From positions 558,001 through 622,000 of the forward strand of contig NZ_BTFW01000001.1 of NCBI RefSeq assembly GCF_033242265.1: a stretch of 64,000 nucleotides of DNA, in the 5' to 3' direction. Each line of letters begins with the position of its first letter. Within the stretch, counting starts at the first letter, position 1. The stretch is from Novosphingobium sp. IK01 (GTDB taxonomy: Bacteria; Pseudomonadota; Alphaproteobacteria; Sphingomonadales; Sphingomonadaceae). Shown one piece after another: positions 44,629 to 53,350 of this stretch. The position numbers and the translations under genes were made by a program. The notes under the pieces were generated by a model that saw nothing but the letters and a program-made list of their open reading frames with translations, was not told where the DNA came from and ran no database searches.

Positions 44629-46765
44629 TGACCGACCGTCCACGCCCGGCCACAGGCCGCAGGTCCGTGCGCCCGCTGGCCTTGTAGTCGCCCAGCGAGA
44701 GGCCGCCGAGCGGCAGGAAATAGCCCTTGTCGAGCAGGTTCTCGATATCGATGCTCAGGCGCCATGCCTTCCACTGATAGGCCGTGCGCAAGTTCACCAG
44801 CGCATAGGCTGCCGTCGTCGGTTCGTTGCGGGCGGTATCGACACGGGTCTTGCTGTCTACCCAGTTGACCTCGACCGCGCCGCTGAAGCTGCCCACTTCG
44901 TGGCGGACGCTTGCCAGAATGTTGAGCGGCATCTGGTGATAGAGCGGGGTATGGTCCGTCAGGTTCTGGCCGTGGACCCACGAGAGCGTGGCGCTCAGGC
45001 GTGTTTGGCCCAGTCCCCCGCCATTCCAGAGCGTCGCCTCGCCCGACACATCCAGACCGTAGAACGCAGCCTCTTCGTTGGTGAACTGCAACTGGTTGAA
45101 ACGTCCCAGCGACTTGACGAAGCGGGCGTCAACGTAATCGTTCACATGGGTGTAGTAGGGCGCCAGCTTGACGAACCAGCCCTGCTTGTCGCTGCCAGAA
45201 ACGCCGCGAACCCCGCTGAGCGCGCCATGGCCGGAAACCGTCACCGACCCGCTTACCGTGTCGGCACGTTCGGGCCGCAGGTTCAGGTTGCCGAAATAGC
45301 CGTTGCCATCGCCATACCAGCCGATCATCTGGCTCGACATCGTGCCCTGACCCCAGGTGTAAAGCTCGTAGAGGTTGGGCGCACGGGTCTTGTGGGCATA
45401 GCCCAGATCGAGCACCACGCCTGCGGTCGGGGTATAGCGCCCGATCAGCGACCCGCTCCAGTCGTTGAAATGGCGCTTGTGGCTGGCCGCGTTGAAGGCC
45501 TGCGCAGCCATGGCATCGGCCATGTTCATCATGCTGGTCGAATAGGGGCTGACATTGCCGGTATTCATGTTCACCCGGTCATAGCGTCCGCCCGCCGTCA
45601 GGACGAAACGGTCGCCCCAGTGCTGTTCGGCCTCGATATAGCCGGCAATTCGCTCGCGCTGGCCATTGTTGATGTTGCGGTAGGTGCTTGGCCCCATCAT
45701 CATGCTGCCCGCGACCGGCGGCCACCAGTCGTCCATGTGCTCGTTGCGATATTCGTTGCCCAGGCGCAGCATCGTGCCCGCCGATACCGGCAGCTCCACC
45801 GCCAGCGTATAGCCGCCCGAGCGCACCCGCGTGTTCATCGGCATGCCGCCATCGGCCACGCCGCCCTTGTCGGCCAGAAAGTTCATTTCGTGGTCGGTCG
45901 CACGATAATCGGCCTTCAGGTCCACCGTGCCCCAGGCAAAGCTGCCCAGATAATGCCCGTTCAGGAACCACGAATTGTTCCCCGTCATGTCCATGAACTG
46001 ATTGGGAAAGCCTTCGTAAGCAGAATGGTGGTAGCCGCCTGCCAGCTCGACAAGGCCGATGTCGCCCTGCCATGCCAGCGCCAGCTTGTGGTCGGTCTTG
46101 GCATATTGGGTGGAATGGACCGTGCCCAGATCGCCACCGGCCCCATAGTTGCCGGCCTTGGTATAGCTGCCGGTATAGGTGGCCGACAGATGCTCGCCCG
46201 CAACCGTCAGCGACAGTCCGGTGCCGAAACCGTCATCGTTGCTGCGGTAATAACCCTGAACCTCGCCCGTCACCAACAGGTGGCCACTGGTCGAAAAACG
46301 GGGCGGCGGGCTCTTCACCGAAATCACCCCGCCGATGGCATCGCCCCCGGCGCTGACCGGAGAAACACCGGTGATGACATCGATGCTGCCGACCGTCTGG
46401 GGATCGGTATAGCTGAGCGGCGGGTTCATGTCGTTGGGGCAGGCCACGTCGACGGGGTGACCATCGACCAGCACGGTCAGGCGCTGCTCGTTCAGCCCGC
46501 GAATGGCAGGCATCGTCGAGAAACCGCCGCCCGTATTGCCCGAAACACCCGGCACACGGGCCAGGATCGCGGCGGTGTCACTGGTCGAGGAGGCCAGAGC
46601 GCGGATGTCCTGACGGGTGAGCGTCGTGGTGCCCGTCGCGGCTGATGCCATATCGGTATCGACATCGACGTCGGGCAGGACGGTGGTGTCCTGCCCGGCC
46701 ATCTGGGCCAGGGCCGGCATGGGCACGCCTGCCAGCAATGCCAGCGTAAAACGCGTGGTTTTCAT
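44603..46765 (-). CDS. TonB-dependent receptor, copper type (OprC/NosA-like)
   Basis: 720 residues from ATG 46765 (MKTTRFTLALLAG signal, cleavage after ALAQ). The plug region contains AIRGLNEQRLTVLVDGHPVDVACPNDMNPPLSYTDP; the Cys-Pro-Asn-x-Met-x-Pro-Pro segment is characteristic of copper receptors such as OprC. The barrel is methionine-rich (HMDDWWPPVAGSMMMGPS, STSMMNMADAM), which also fits Cu(I) binding. It ends GLSRRF. It lies between DUF2946 and TonB genes, the usual company. Copper ion uptake, perhaps for cytochrome oxidases, is the expected task. Confidence 0.9.
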   Translation of the reverse strand: MKTTRFTLALLAGVPMPALAQMAGQDTTVLPDVDVDTDMASAATGTTTLTRQDIRALASSTSDTAAILARVPGVSGNTGGGFSTMPAIRGLNEQRLTVLVDGHPVDVACPNDMNPPLSYTDPQTVGSIDVITGVSPVSAGGDAIGGVISVKSPPPRFSTSGHLLVTGEVQGYYRSNDDGFGTGLSLTVAGEHLSATYTGSYTKAGNYGAGGDLGTVHSTQYAKTDHKLALAWQGDIGLVELAGGYHHSAYEGFPNQFMDMTGNNSWFLNGHYLGSFAWGTVDLKADYRATDHEMNFLADKGGVADGGMPMNTRVRSGGYTLAVELPVSAGTMLRLGNEYRNEHMDDWWPPVAGSMMMGPSTYRNINNGQRERIAGYIEAEQHWGDRFVLTAGGRYDRVNMNTGNVSPYSTSMMNMADAMAAQAFNAASHKRHFNDWSGSLIGRYTPTAGVVLDLGYAHKTRAPNLYELYTWGQGTMSSQMIGWYGDGNGYFGNLNLRPERADTVSGSVTVSGHGALSGVRGVSGSDKQGWFVKLAPYYTHVNDYVDARFVKSLGRFNQLQFTNEEAAFYGLDVSGEATLWNGGGLGQTRLSATLSWVHGQNLTDHTPLYHQMPLNILASVRHEVGSFSGAVEVNWVDSKTRVDTARNEPTTAAYALVNLRTAYQWKAWRLSIDIENLLDKGYFLPLGGLSLGDYKASGRTDLRPVAGRGRSVNVGLSRRF

Positions 46766-46867
46766 CGGAAATTCCTGAATACTGGGCGCGAACATCCGCT
46801 TGCGAGGCTCGCGCATTCACAAGGATCGTCAGGCCTCAAGCCTGCCGGTCACGGGTTTTGCGAGGTA

Positions 46868-47263
46868 TCAGGAGAAGGCGGGTGGCGCCCGCAAGGGAGG
46901 GCGCAGGCGCGCAGGACGCGCAGGGCTGCCCCCGGTGGCCCGTGACAGGGCCAGCACCATGACGAACAGCAAGGCCGCCAGCAGCAAGACCGCATCCGCC
47001 CCGCCCAGCAACGGCATGGCATGGGCGGCAAACGGGCAGGGCGTGTGGTGATCCTGTCCGTCGGGATGAGACGTGGGGCGATCGGGCACGAGGATGTTCT
47101 GAACATGATCGAGACCGCTGGCATCCGCGCAGATCTCGACCGTCAGGACATGTCCCGAAGCGACCGGCATGAAACCCTGAGGCACCAGCATGCGCACGGC
47201 AAGTGCCGAGACGACCAGCGCGAAAGCCAGCCAATGCCTGTTCAGGCACCAGTTGCGCAACAT
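46868..47263 (-). CDS. DUF2946 family small membrane protein
   Basis: 131 residues from ATG 47263, with GGGGA seven bases upstream; an ATG at 47269 has no room for a ribosome site. One N-terminal membrane segment (WLAFALVVSALAVRMLVP), then a periplasmic part with HPDGQDHHTPCPFAAHAMP, a His/Cys cluster that could hold metal, and a second hydrophobic run (AVLLLAALLFVMVLAL). DUF2946 genes often precede copper receptors, so a periplasmic copper-handling function is inferred. The gap to the receptor gene is 102 bp. Confidence 0.82.
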   Translation of the reverse strand: MLRNWCLNRHWLAFALVVSALAVRMLVPQGFMPVASGHVLTVEICADASGLDHVQNILVPDRPTSHPDGQDHHTPCPFAAHAMPLLGGADAVLLLAALLFVMVLALSRATGGSPARPARLRPPLRAPPAFS

Positions 47264-47572
47264 ACCCATTCCCCGATGCCGTTATACGGGGCAGGCGGGA
47301 AGGGCAACCGGACAGAATGCATCTTCGCTGGCCCCCGCCCGTCGTTCGGGCGCCTCCGTCGTCTTGCCGGGGAGGCAGGGGTAACATGCCCTGTCCAACA
47401 ATTGAGAGCCCGTCCCAAAAGTCGTTATTTCACCCCGGATTCGTCGGAAATATTTACACCATCGCCTTTTGACAGGAATCGTTTTGCTTTGATTGCAGCA
47501 ATATGGTGAACTGGCATGAAAAGTGCCTAATATTGGGTTAGCTATTTTGCTTGATTAAAAAAGGCGGGGAAC
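47264..47572. other. Intergenic region upstream of the PEP-CTERM gene
   Basis: About 309 bases between two divergent genes. The left half is GC-rich; the right half is AT-rich (AATATTGGGTTAGCTATTTTGC) and probably carries the PEP-CTERM promoter. I looked for a cobalamin riboswitch because a receptor operon lies to the left and found none. Confidence 0.5.
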
Positions 47573-48286
47573 ATGGGGCGTATCGCATATCGGGCAGGGC
47601 TTGCCCTTGCAGCGTTCGTGGCAATGTGCGGAACCGCCAATGCGGATTCCATCACGCTCGGTTCGGGTGACATCGGGACCAGCTTCACGCTCGATTACAA
47701 CGGCTTTTCGAGCGGAACGGCAATCTCGGGCCTGACCGGATCGACAACATTCACGCTGACGGGCATCACCGGCAATACCTACAATTTCGACTACACGGTC
47801 AGCAACACCTCGTCCGCACCGGTCACCGGCTCGCGCATTTCCAGCTTTGCCTTCAATACGGACCCGACGATCGCATCGGCGTCGAGCACGGGGGCCTACA
47901 GCTACACGACATTGTCCTCGACATATCCCAACGGGATCGGCTCGGTCGACGTGTGCTTCAAGGATGCTTCAACCGGCAGTTGCGCTGGTGGCGGCGGCGG
48001 CGGCCTGGACATCGGGCAAACCGGGAGCGGCACGTTTGCGCTCGGGTTTTCCTCGCCCGTCTCGTCGCTGACGCTCAGCGATTTCTATGTTCGCTATCAA
48101 TCGATCAGCGGCGTGCCGGGTATCAGTTCGGCCAGCGGGGCGGGCACGTTGAGCAGCACCACGAGCAGCAGCAGCACGAGCGGAGGCACTCCGGTGCCCG
48201 AACCGGGCATGCTGGGCCTGTTCGGCGCGGGCGTGATCGGCCTTGCCTTCGCGCGCCGCCGCCCCTTCGCGCGGATTGCCCGCTAA
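47573..48286 (+). CDS. PEP-CTERM sorting-signal protein
   Basis: 237 residues. A Sec signal peptide (GRIAYRAGLALAAFVAMCG, cleavage after NANA-like TANA) leads into a Ser/Thr/Gly-rich beta domain (TFTLTGITGNTYNFDYTVSN) and a GGGGGG spacer. The C-terminus has the full sorting signal: VPEPGMLGLFGAGVIGLAFARRR. Exosortases cut at PEP and place such proteins at the surface or in exopolysaccharide. GGCGGGG precedes ATG 47573. No exosortase gene is in the window. Confidence 0.9.
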   Translation: MGRIAYRAGLALAAFVAMCGTANADSITLGSGDIGTSFTLDYNGFSSGTAISGLTGSTTFTLTGITGNTYNFDYTVSNTSSAPVTGSRISSFAFNTDPTIASASSTGAYSYTTLSSTYPNGIGSVDVCFKDASTGSCAGGGGGGLDIGQTGSGTFALGFSSPVSSLTLSDFYVRYQSISGVPGISSASGAGTLSSTTSSSSTSGGTPVPEPGMLGLFGAGVIGLAFARRRPFARIAR

Positions 48287-48301
48287 AAACGCACCGCTCC
48301 T

Positions 48302-48340
48302 GAAAAGCCCTCCCGCTATCCGCAAGCGGGAGGGCTTTTC
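48302..48340. terminator. Bidirectional terminator between PEP-CTERM and TPR genes
   Basis: GAAAAGCCCTCCCGCT (48302-48317) / AGCGGGAGGGCTTTTC (48325-48340), loop ATCCGCA; a perfect 16-bp stem with A/T flanks for both convergent genes. Confidence 0.88.
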
Positions 48341-48341
48341 G

Positions 48342-49892
48342 CTATGGGGCCTTGCCTGCCTGCGCGGCCTCCAGATGGGCCTTTATCGTGGGGTTTGTCG
48401 GCGCCCGCTCTGCCGCACTGCGCAGAAGCTGGAGGGCGCGGGTATGTTCGCCCGGCACGCGCAGCAATTGCCACCCCAAAGTATCCATGACCGAAGGATT
48501 GTCCGGCGCCAGGGCATAAGCCCTTTTGGCAAGATCGAGCGCACGGGCCGCATTGCCGACCTGGGCCTGGGCGAAGGCAAGGTTGTTCAGGACCAGGGCA
48601 TTGCCGTTCGTGGTCGCCAGAACATGCTCGTAGCTGGCAATCGCCTGTCCCCAGTTGTGCGCTTTCATCGCGACATCGGCCGTGGCCAGTTCTTCGGCCA
48701 GGGCGCGCGGATCGGGGAAGCGAGCCCGCGCGGCCAGCGCCGCAGCCTGGGGATCGCCGGCCTGCCGGGCTGCTTCGGCCAGAAGGTGCGCGTCCTCGGG
48801 CTGGAGGGCCTTGCCGGTCTCGCTCAGCGGCCTGAGCGTGGCGAGCGCAGCCTTGGGGTCATTGCCCGCCATTTGGGCCCGCGCCAGTTCACGCCGGACG
48901 AGGGCACTTTGCGGGTTGCGCATCAGCAGGGGCGCCAGAAGGGCGGAAGCCTGCGCAGGCTGGCCGAGCTTGAGCAGGACATGTCCGTAAAGCGCATTGG
49001 CTTCCTCGAACCCTTCGAGAGACTTCTCGTTAGCCTGAAGAATGGCGCGTGCGCCAGCCCAGTCCTTTTTCTCGGCGGCAAGCCTTGCCCGCAGATAGAT
49101 TACATCGCGATTGTAGGAATTGCCCAGCACCGCGAGCGTTTTTTCCATATCGGACCAGCGCCCCAGATCGCCCTGTACACCAGCCTTGCCCGCGAGCATG
49201 GCGATGTTGCCGGGATAGAGCCCGGCAGCGCGGTCATAGGCGGCCAGGGCATGGGCCAGATCGCCCTGGGCGGTCGCGATCTGGGCGTCGGCGGTCATGA
49301 CTTCGAGGAGATCGCCTCCGCTTCGCAGCGCGGCATTGATTTTGCCGCGCGCCACATCGAGATTGCCATCCTGAAGGTCCATCTGGGCGGCAAGCGCCAG
49401 AATGCGCGGATCATCGGGGGCCTGCGCCAGAGCTGCGGCAATTGCTTTCGAAGCGCCAGCCCGGTCCTTTTTGGCGAGAAGCGCGAGGGCTCGCAGCCTC
49501 TGCGAGGCGGGGTCTGTAGCCTGTCCCAGATCGGCAAGCGCGCGGTCGGGCAGGGCGCGTTGCAGATCCGCTTCCGCGACAAGCTTCTGCATATCCGCCG
49601 GGGCATGGGGCGACCGGGCCAGCTTGTCGAGCGAACTGGCCGCCGCTTCACCGTTCCCCAGAGCCAGCGCATTGCGGGCATGAAGTTCCAGCAGGCCGGG
49701 ATCATCGGGCGTGGCAGACAGAGCAGTGGCAAGATCGGTTTGCGCAGCCGCATAGTCGTGCGCGGCATATTCACGCGCCGCGCGCTGGCCTGCTGCCTTG
49801 GGGTCTGCCCCGCACCCGTACAAAAAAATTGTACACAGCCAGCAACCCGCCATCCAGAGTTTCCGGTCCACCATCAGCGCTGCCCTCCGCAA
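48342..49892 (-). CDS. TPR-repeat lipoprotein (PrsT-like)
   Basis: 516 residues. A lipoprotein signal is present (RKLWMAGCWLCTIFLYGC, Cys in LYGC about residue 27). Then come about a dozen TPR helices (EYAAHDYAAAQTDLATALSATPDDPGLLELHARNALALGN and on). The end (WGQAIASYEHVLATTNGNALVLNNLAFAQAQVGN) resembles PrsT of PEP-CTERM/exosortase systems, but it is shorter than the 900-residue prototype. It ends next to the PEP-CTERM gene (convergent). A periplasmic assembly role for surface material is inferred. ATG 49874 is an alternative start. Confidence 0.85.
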   Translation of the reverse strand: MRRAALMVDRKLWMAGCWLCTIFLYGCGADPKAAGQRAAREYAAHDYAAAQTDLATALSATPDDPGLLELHARNALALGNGEAAASSLDKLARSPHAPADMQKLVAEADLQRALPDRALADLGQATDPASQRLRALALLAKKDRAGASKAIAAALAQAPDDPRILALAAQMDLQDGNLDVARGKINAALRSGGDLLEVMTADAQIATAQGDLAHALAAYDRAAGLYPGNIAMLAGKAGVQGDLGRWSDMEKTLAVLGNSYNRDVIYLRARLAAEKKDWAGARAILQANEKSLEGFEEANALYGHVLLKLGQPAQASALLAPLLMRNPQSALVRRELARAQMAGNDPKAALATLRPLSETGKALQPEDAHLLAEAARQAGDPQAAALAARARFPDPRALAEELATADVAMKAHNWGQAIASYEHVLATTNGNALVLNNLAFAQAQVGNAARALDLAKRAYALAPDNPSVMDTLGWQLLRVPGEHTRALQLLRSAAERAPTNPTIKAHLEAAQAGKAP

Positions 49893-49968
49893 CTCTTTCC
49901 GGCCTTACGGCAAAATATCTTAAGATCTCTGATAGAGTACAAAGCACTCGGGTGAAATGCCAAGCCGC

Positions 49969-50187
49969 TTATTGAGGCAATACACCATGGCCTGATGTGC
50001 CGATGGATGTCTGGTTATCCTGAATTTCGCGGCGATTGGCCTCGATGCTGGCGAAACGGTCAGCCATGGCCTGCCATGCTTTTGCCGAATGCAGATGCCG
50101 TTCACGGACATTGGCCAGAAGACTGGCCTCTGCATTGCGCAGGCTTTGTTCGGCACATGCCTGATAAAAAGCGCTGGAGTTGGCCAC
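49969..50187 (-). CDS. Small conserved hypothetical protein (sphingomonad type)
   Basis: 72 residues, predicted all-helical and soluble: an ASLLANVRERHLHSAKAWQAMADR core. I recall short proteins of this kind (NVRER..HSA.AW..MA) from many sphingomonads, always as hypotheticals; this recollection is not checked. No signal peptide or domain. The gene stands alone between the TPR lipoprotein and the cold-shock gene. Confidence 0.6.
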   Translation of the reverse strand: MANSSAFYQACAEQSLRNAEASLLANVRERHLHSAKAWQAMADRFASIEANRREIQDNQTSIGTSGHGVLPQ

Positions 50188-50586
50188 GGCCGTCCTTTCT
50201 CAGAGGTGCGCTTGTCGATCAATCCACCATATCAGCCACCAATCGGCGCATTTCGGCAGCAGAGAGAACGCCCGATGTCAAAGGGACTGCGAAAGCAGGG
50301 CGGGGCGAGGGGGATTTTGCAGAGAAAACAGGATTTTTGACAACAGTATTACGCATATAATTTATTGAAAACTCAGATAATTCGCAGCCGAATGGCCACG
50401 CAAGGGAAGGGTAAAGGAGGGGCCGCCTCGTTCAAATTGGGCAAGACGGGGGGCAGTTTCCCATGCCAGGCCCGCGATCACGCAAAGCGGATCAAGCAGG
50501 CCAGGCCGGGCCATCATGACGCAAGGAACCCTTTCGTCATGACGGACAGTTCCCGGCGCCCCTGCGGACACCGGCGAACATCTTGA
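50188..50586. other. Stretch without a supported gene
   Basis: About 400 bases. Short open frames on both strands have no recognisable features; the right part (50400-50570) is purine-rich and repeats GCAGGCCAGGCC-like blocks. I see no clear regulatory site or repeat. Confidence 0.5.
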
Positions 50587-50793
50587 TCAGGCGCAAACCA
50601 GATTGACGGCGGACTGCTTGCCGCGACGATCGGTTTCGACTTCATAGCTCAGGCGCTGATCCTTGTTCAGCGTGTTCATGCCAGCCTGCTGAACGGCGCT
50701 GATATGAACAAAGCTGTCATTGCCGCCGTCTTCGGGGGCGATGAAGCCATAGCCTTTGTCGGTATTGAAGAATTTGACTGTGCCGATAGGCAT
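50587..50793 (-). CDS. Cold-shock protein (CspA family)
   Basis: 68 residues, a single OB fold. RNP1 KGYGFIAPE and RNP2 DSFVHISAV are intact, with the start MPIGTVKFFNTDKG. It binds single-stranded RNA/DNA as an RNA chaperone. Its upstream region to the next gene is 237 bases, long enough for the extended 5' leader that regulates csp mRNAs. Confidence 0.95.
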   Translation of the reverse strand: MPIGTVKFFNTDKGYGFIAPEDGGNDSFVHISAVQQAGMNTLNKDQRLSYEVETDRRGKQSAVNLVCA

Positions 50794-51030
50794 GGGTGTT
50801 TCCTTTTCACGAAAACAAGAGAACCCGCCCGCAAAAGTGCAGGCGGAGCTGGCAGCATGTGAAAGGAAGAATAACCGAACGAATCGGAGTCAAATTCCGT
50901 CGCAGGCGACGTTAGCAAGAGCCCTGATATACCGAGGTGGCGGGAAAGTCAATTTAGACAATCTACAAGCTGGAACCGGCATTTTCGGCGCAACCGAAAT
51001 TGCCGCATCCATTTTGCACGATCTTCGGCG

Positions 51031-51240
51031 TCAGTCTTGACGGGCGTGATAGAAGGGAAAGCGCTTCACCGGCCCCTCGATCAGATGTCCTTTCAGGCGG
51101 CGGCGGATCTCCTCGGCGCCTTCGCTGGTAATGCACACCAGATGCGTGCCGCCCGAGGGGAGGGTTTCAATGTCGCTGATGCGGACCCCGGCTTTTTCGC
51201 ACAGCGCTGCGATCTGCGCTTCGGGCAGGCCGATGTTCAT
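51031..51240 (-). CDS. Small conserved hypothetical protein
   Basis: 69 residues from ATG 51240 (MNIGLPEAQIAALCEKAGVRIS). It ends GHLIEGPVKRFPFYHARQD; the mixed pattern ISDIETLPSGGTHLVCITSEGAEEIRRRLKG looks like a compact alpha/beta fold, similar to short proteins in other sphingomonads. It begins 8 bp after the stop of the 61-residue gene, forming a two-gene unit. Confidence 0.6.
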   Translation of the reverse strand: MNIGLPEAQIAALCEKAGVRISDIETLPSGGTHLVCITSEGAEEIRRRLKGHLIEGPVKRFPFYHARQD

Positions 51241-51248
51241 CGCGCGGC

Positions 51249-51434
51249 TCACTGCACGCCATCCGCTTGCCAGGAGGTAGCCGCTGTTGCCCCGGCACTG
51301 GCCTGAAACGCACCGATGCTGCGCGCAATTCTTGCAGCTTTTTCCTCGTGCTTCAGACTGATTCTCTCGTTCGAGGCGCTGCTGGCCTGCATGAGCAAAA
51401 GCTGGTGCCTGAAATAAAGGTGATTGAGATCCAT
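51249..51434 (-). CDS. Small conserved hypothetical protein (sphingomonad type)
   Basis: 61 residues from ATG 51434 (MDLNHLYFRHQLLLMQASSA), all-helical. MDLNHLYFRHQ is a start I associate with small sphingomonad proteins of unknown role, often near cold-shock or growth genes. AAGAGGGACAGGG precedes the ATG. First gene of a pair with the 69-residue protein. Confidence 0.62.
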   Translation of the reverse strand: MDLNHLYFRHQLLLMQASSASNERISLKHEEKAARIARSIGAFQASAGATAATSWQADGVQ

Positions 51435-51521
51435 GCCCTGTCCCTCTTGTGTAAGCGGGAGCACACCTGTCTCTCAGTCGCGGCTGCCTACGAAATGAGT
51501 GCCGCAATGCCGTATATATAA

Positions 51522-51540
51522 ACATTTTAGATTAAAATGT
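51522..51540 (-). terminator. AT-rich hairpin after the DUF4010 gene
   Basis: ACATTTTA-GAT-TAAAATGT, a perfect 8-bp stem about 40 bases past the DUF4010 stop; read on the minus strand it is followed by TTTATATATA. Weak, AT-only stem. Confidence 0.4.
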
Positions 51541-51579
51541 AAGATCAAATCCAATAAATTAAATTTTTCCATGAGGATT

Positions 51580-52827
51580 TCAAAGGATCTGCAAGGCCAC
51601 AAGCCCTGCAATCCATGACGCCGCAATAATGCCGGCCTGTGCGGGAATGACCCGTGCTGCAAACGCTCTCGTTCCTGCCGTGGCCGAAAACAGCATCTTG
51701 GCAATGCTGCTGGTGGTACAGGCGATCAGCACCGGCACGATGGCCTGCGTCGAAGTGATCGTTCTCTCGTTCACCTGCGTCGCGATCGAGATCACGGCGG
51801 CGTGGACATCCAGCACGCCGCCAATCGCCGCCGCTGCCGCGATCCCCACGGCACCGAACCATGCACGCATCGCAGCGACCAGGATCAGCATGCCAGCCAG
51901 CATCGCGGCAAACATCAGCGCGATCATCACATTGAATGACCGACTGAACTTGGGAGGTTCGGCCGAAGTCTCGCGCCATGCCACCATCATGAACCAGCCG
52001 CCCGAGAGAGCCGCGGCCAGAGCTGCTGCGGCAACGGGCGCGGCTGTCGCCACAAAGGCGCTGCGATCGGTAACCGCGATAACCACGGCCATCTGCACAT
52101 AATTGGCAACCGTTGAAAGCACTGCTGCCGCGACCCCTGCCGAGAGGGACGCCGGATTGACGCGCACCCAGGCCCCCATCGCGCCAATCGTTGCCGAACT
52201 GGAGATAAAGCCCGACACCAGCCCCAGCATTGGCACGCCCAGTCGTGCGCCAAGCAGCCGCGTGGCCAGTTGCCCCACCGCATTGATGCCAAGGATCATG
52301 ATGACCACCAGCCAGATGGCATGGGGGTTGAGCGCCGCGAAAGGCCCCATGGGGCGATCGGGCAACATGGGCAGGATGATCAGCGTCGCGCCTGAAATCA
52401 GCAGCACATCAGCCACTTCATCAGCCGTGACCATCTGCCCCACAAAGCGGTGCAACGGGTCGCGGGCGGCCAGAATGATGGTGATGAGTACCGCCCCTGC
52501 GCCAGCAAGAGCGGGCGCACCGACCGACAAGGCGCCGAGCAGCGTAGTGGTGATCAGCGCGATTTCGGTGGTGATGCCGGGATCGCCAGAGGCGCGGCGT
52601 TGCCAGTTGCTGAACAGCGCGAGCGCGGTGATGCAGGCCAGGATGACACCGCTCATCCAGTTCCACGGCGTCAACGCGCTGGCGCAGCCCATGAGGCTGG
52701 CGATGGTAAACGAACGCAGCCCGGCAGAGGCCGGACGCTGGGCCTTGCGCCGCTCCCGCTCCGCACCGATCAGCAGGCCGATGCCCAGCGCAATCAGCAA
52801 ATGGTGCATCAGCGCAATGTCAGCCAT
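51580..52827 (-). CDS. MgtC/SapB-type DUF4010 membrane protein
   Basis: 415 residues with about twelve membrane segments. The N-terminal quarter is MgtC-like (LLIALGIGLLIGAERERRKAQ, GLRSFTIASLMG); the rest is DUF4010 (MTADEVADVLLISGATLIILPMLP, GLVSGFISSSATIGAMG). Function unknown; MgtC relatives affect magnesium homeostasis and ATP synthase. It overlaps the upstream LuxR-type gene by 8 bases, so it is probably co-regulated with it and the cytochrome. Confidence 0.9.
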   Translation of the reverse strand: MADIALMHHLLIALGIGLLIGAERERRKAQRPASAGLRSFTIASLMGCASALTPWNWMSGVILACITALALFSNWQRRASGDPGITTEIALITTTLLGALSVGAPALAGAGAVLITIILAARDPLHRFVGQMVTADEVADVLLISGATLIILPMLPDRPMGPFAALNPHAIWLVVIMILGINAVGQLATRLLGARLGVPMLGLVSGFISSSATIGAMGAWVRVNPASLSAGVAAAVLSTVANYVQMAVVIAVTDRSAFVATAAPVAAAALAAALSGGWFMMVAWRETSAEPPKFSRSFNVMIALMFAAMLAGMLILVAAMRAWFGAVGIAAAAAIGGVLDVHAAVISIATQVNERTITSTQAIVPVLIACTTSSIAKMLFSATAGTRAFAARVIPAQAGIIAASWIAGLVALQIL

Positions 52828-53341
52828 GCGTGCTTTCCTTGCCCGGCGCGAAGGCCGGATCGATCAGCTCTTCCATGAACAGCGCGATCAGGCCGGTCTG
52901 CGATGTGATGCCCGCCTTTGCATATATCCGGGTCAATTGCGCGCGCACGGTTCCCTGCGCCGATCCGCGCAGGGCGGCGATCTCGGCCACATCCAGCCCC
53001 TTGATCGCGAACAGCGCCACATCGGCCTCGGCAGCGGTCAACCGCCATTCGACAAACCGGGTGCGGATCAGGGCCCCCATCGCCCCGCGCGCGGCAGTGA
53101 TCAGCGCCTGATCCTGTCGCGCGCGTTCGATCAGGGAGCGGACATGGATGGCGCCCACCACCACCCCGGCAGCCAGCGCCAGCGTGGCGAGCAATTCGAT
53201 CGACAGGTGCCAGCCCAGACCCGCCTCGGCAATGTCACCGGCTACATCAAGGGTGAAGAACATCGCCGCCAGCACCTGACAGCCCAGTACCAGCGTCAGG
53301 ATCAGGGCTTTGCGTTCCAGAGATCGGGTCGCAGGTTGCAT
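52820..53341 (-). CDS. Membrane-anchored LuxR-type HTH regulator
   Basis: 173 residues. Two N-terminal membrane segments (ALILTLVLGCQVLAAMFFTL; LSIELLATLALAAGVVVGAI) are followed by a cytoplasmic linker (ERARQDQALITAARG) and a GerE/LuxR HTH (LTAAEADVALFAIKGLDVAEIAALRGSAQGTVRAQLTRIYAKAGITSQ). A membrane-bound one-component regulator with no recognisable sensor domain. It lies between cytochrome b561 and DUF4010 genes (9 bp and -8 bp), and may sense membrane or redox state. Confidence 0.85.
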   Translation of the reverse strand: MQPATRSLERKALILTLVLGCQVLAAMFFTLDVAGDIAEAGLGWHLSIELLATLALAAGVVVGAIHVRSLIERARQDQALITAARGAMGALIRTRFVEWRLTAAEADVALFAIKGLDVAEIAALRGSAQGTVRAQLTRIYAKAGITSQTGLIALFMEELIDPAFAPGKESTHG

Positions 53342-53350
53342 TGGGCCTGT

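Noticed and set aside
46820..46850. CAGGC/GCCTG hairpin upstream of the copper receptor as a riboswitch
   Set aside because: Only a 5-bp stem; no larger conserved fold could be drawn.
47270..47400. Cobalamin riboswitch in front of the DUF2946/TonB receptor genes
   Set aside because: The region is GC-rich and structured but lacks the B12-box and the other conserved elements. The receptor also reads as a copper type.
50362..50586. Open frames on both strands of the purine-rich stretch before the cold-shock gene
   Set aside because: Composition biased toward Arg, Lys and Gly, no domain, no convincing ribosome site; probably not translated.
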